In this document: positions 38,882 through 40,223 of the stretch, in pieces
Layout: each line of letters starts with the position of its first letter
Numbering within the stretch: the stretch's first letter is position 1
IMG/VR virus record: IMGVR_UViG_3300027896_000098
Location: 1 to 40,223 of that record
Source of the DNA: a virus
Strand: one strand, 5' to 3'
Length of the DNA: 40,223 bases
Program-made: the position numbers and the translations under genes
The notes under the pieces: model-generated
Seen by the model: only the letters and a program-made list of their open reading frames with translations
What the model was told of the DNA's origin: nothing
Databases searched by the model: none

Positions 38882-39469
38882 TTACTGGTTAGTCCTTTTA
38901 TTTTTAAAAAATTCATTAGAAAATAATGGATTTCCTAAAGGTTTAAGGTTCATATACTTTTTTGAAAGTTTTTTCCTTTCAGATCTTCTTGCTGAACTTC
39001 TTTTTTTAGATACTATTTTTTCTGCATTAAATTGTTCTACTTTTCCAGAATCTATATCTTCCTGACATATACAATTATAATCAGAAAAATTTTCAACTCT
39101 TTTAATAATTTTTCTAGGTATTACTATTCTATGACTTTTACTTAGAAACATTATAAAAGAATTATAAGATTCAGAATCATTTTTTCTATACCAATCTAAG
39201 AAATTCTCGTATATTTTACGAGATGATTGATTCATACCTAAACCAGGAACTATGACATAAAATATGTCAATTTTCTTATCTGCATAATATACAATAAGAA
39301 TACATCTTTTAAATATTTCTTCGTTAACAAAATTAGGATTTATATCTTCCTTTTTAAAAATAGTTGTTGGTACGGAATAGGAAGTATAATCGTATTCCGG
39401 AAGATAATCAAAATGATCAATTCTAATATTTTGATAGTAATGATCATTCGCATAATTACGCGTAGACAT
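38882..39469 (-). CDS. hypothetical protein between the two arrays, 195 aa
   Basis: I do not recognise this protein. Residues about 30-110 are mixed alpha/beta (ILIVYYADKKIDIFYVIVPG in two strands). The C-terminal 60 residues are very basic (KKRSSARRSERKKLSKKY), as in nucleic-acid binders. AAAGGAG precedes the ATG and the junction motif at 39531-39548 lies 62 bases upstream. Its 3' end is about 20 bases from array 1, with no terminator between, so array 1 is probably its 3' UTR on the leftward transcript. It is the natural candidate partner of the arrays. Confidence 0.7.
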   Translation of the reverse strand: MSTRNYANDHYYQNIRIDHFDYLPEYDYTSYSVPTTIFKKEDINPNFVNEEIFKRCILIVYYADKKIDIFYVIVPGLGMNQSSRKIYENFLDWYRKNDSESYNSFIMFLSKSHRIVIPRKIIKRVENFSDYNCICQEDIDSGKVEQFNAEKIVSKKRSSARRSERKKLSKKYMNLKPLGNPLFSNEFFKNKRTNQ

Positions 39470-39530
39470 TTTATTTCTCCTTTTTATTTAAGTTGATATT
39501 TTAAAAAATTCAATAACTTCTCTCTTACAT

Positions 39531-39548
39531 TAATTAATATATATAGTA
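39531..39548. promoter_or_regulatory. divergent-junction motif, copy 8
   Basis: TAATTAATATATATAGTA lies between the leftward 195-aa gene and array 2. At the other junctions a rightward gene follows; here the array takes that place. Confidence 0.6.
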
Positions 39549-39556
39549 AAACAAAC

Positions 39557-39596
39557 AAAAAAAGATATAAGTTAGTAATTCACTTATACCTTTTTT
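39557..39596 (-). terminator. terminator at the left edge of array 2
   Basis: AAAAAAAGATATAAGT pairs with ACTTATACCTTTTTT. The single A-C mismatch on the + strand becomes a G.U pair in the leftward RNA, which also ends in a U run. This favours termination of leftward transcripts coming out of array 2, though a weaker rightward hairpin also exists. Confidence 0.6.
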
Positions 39597-40223
39597 CACT
39601 ATCTTGACATGGGTTTCTTTTTCAGGACGGTTCACTAAACATGCATGGATTTCTTCACTAAAATGGTTCACTAATTGTTGATGGTTTTCTCTTTTACATC
39701 GGTTCACTTTTCCGGATTAGGTTTCTTAACTTTTCTGGTTCACTTTGCCACTCAGGAGTTCTTTTCGATTATGGTTCACTTAATATTATTGGGTTTCTTT
39801 TGAATTTTGGTTCACTACAATGTTATGGGTTTCTTTTATACGGTGGTTCACTCTTCTTCCTAGGGATTCTTCCTTTCGATGGTTCACTTTAATTCATTGG
39901 GTTTCTCGGAAACGGTGGTTCACTTCAATCAACTGGATTTCTCTCGATCCTTGGTTCACTATATTATTATGGGTTTCTTTTCGGTAAATGGTTCACTTTT
40001 CATCTTTGGGTTTCTTTTTACCAGTGGTTCACTGCATTTGGCTGGTTTTCTCCGTGATCCTGGTTCACTATATTTTCTTGGATTTCTTTTTAATATTGGT
40101 TCACTTTCTTCTGCTGGGTTTCTGTTTCGACATGGCTCACCTCACTCATTCGGGTTTCTTCCAAGTCAAGGTTCACTGGGTGGGGCTGGTTTTCTCGGAG
40201 ACAATGGTTCACTAAGAAGTCAT
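39593..40223. repeat. 36-bp periodic array 2 (at least 17 units, runs off the window)
   Basis: The same blocks and spacing as array 1. Block A lies at 39629 and every 36 bases to 39953, then, after one 11-base spacer, from 39990 every 36 bases to 40206. A decayed TTTTCACT at 39593 is in register. GGCTCACC at 40134 is the only other weak copy. The spacers differ from those in array 1 and from one another. The one-base slip would break any reading frame. The array continues beyond the right end. Confidence 0.95.

Noticed and set aside
38321-40223. CRISPR array
   Set aside because: Repeats of 8 bp with 10-bp spacers are far too short, two different blocks alternate, and no cas genes are in the window.

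Overview
The window is a very A+T-rich stretch of a large tailed-phage genome, probably a jumbo myovirus. The phage identity rests on a T4-like head module in canonical order: a gp20-type portal, a gp21-type prohead protease, small coiled-coil proteins in the scaffold position, and a gp23-type major capsid protein. It is supported by a T4 gp41/DnaB-type helicase, a family B DNA polymerase, a GroES-like co-chaperonin, a free-standing homing endonuclease, phage tRNAs and many short overlapping genes. Almost every gene has a strong Shine-Dalgarno site (AAAGGAG/GGAGG), so the host uses canonical SD-led initiation. The host cannot be named from this window.

Layout. 1-0.95 kb: three small leftward genes. 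1.1-3.7 kb: a rightward nucleotide operon (QueC, SLOG-like, deoxyribosyltransferase-like, PD-(D/E)XK-like, dCMP deaminase). 3.8-5.0 kb: two leftward genes and a structured, relatively G+C-rich leader. 5.1-7.7 kb: a second deoxyribosyltransferase-like gene, a SANT/HTH protein, Pth2, an amber-suppressor tRNA (CUA), an Hc1-like histone and tRNA-Pro. 7.8-10.9 kb: a tightly coupled operon with DUF488, zinc-ribbon, SET-domain and tandem ThyX proteins. 11-13.6 kb: leftward regulator-like genes. 13.7-17.8 kb: ClpP-like, PIG-L deacetylase, PnuC-like, glycosyltransferase and HNH-like genes. 18.5-28 kb: replication and DNA modification (UDG-PolB fusion, homing endonuclease, QueE, GroES, DpdA/TGT-like, helicase). 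28-38.3 kb: head morphogenesis. 38.3-40.2 kb: two strictly periodic 36-bp repeat arrays flanking one leftward gene.

How it works together. QueC, QueE and a DpdA-like transglycosylase point to 7-deazaguanine modification of phage DNA. dCMP deaminase, ThyX and the deoxyribosyltransferase-like proteins remodel the nucleotide pool. The CUA tRNA, the Pth2 gene ending just upstream of it, a two-codon minigene (ATG-ACG-TAG) and the habit of backing TAG stops with a second stop suggest a translation-manipulation module built around UAG. Two promoter-like motifs organise transcription. TTAATTAATATATATAGTA lies at every one of the seven divergent junctions, and TAGAACA lies upstream of many rightward genes.

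The most unusual structure is the pair of arrays at 38321-38860 and 39593-40223+ (the second runs off the window). The unit is GGTTCACT, 10 variable bases, GGRTTTCT, 10 variable bases, with an exact 36-bp period over more than 30 units. They do not look protein-coding and match no repeat class I know.
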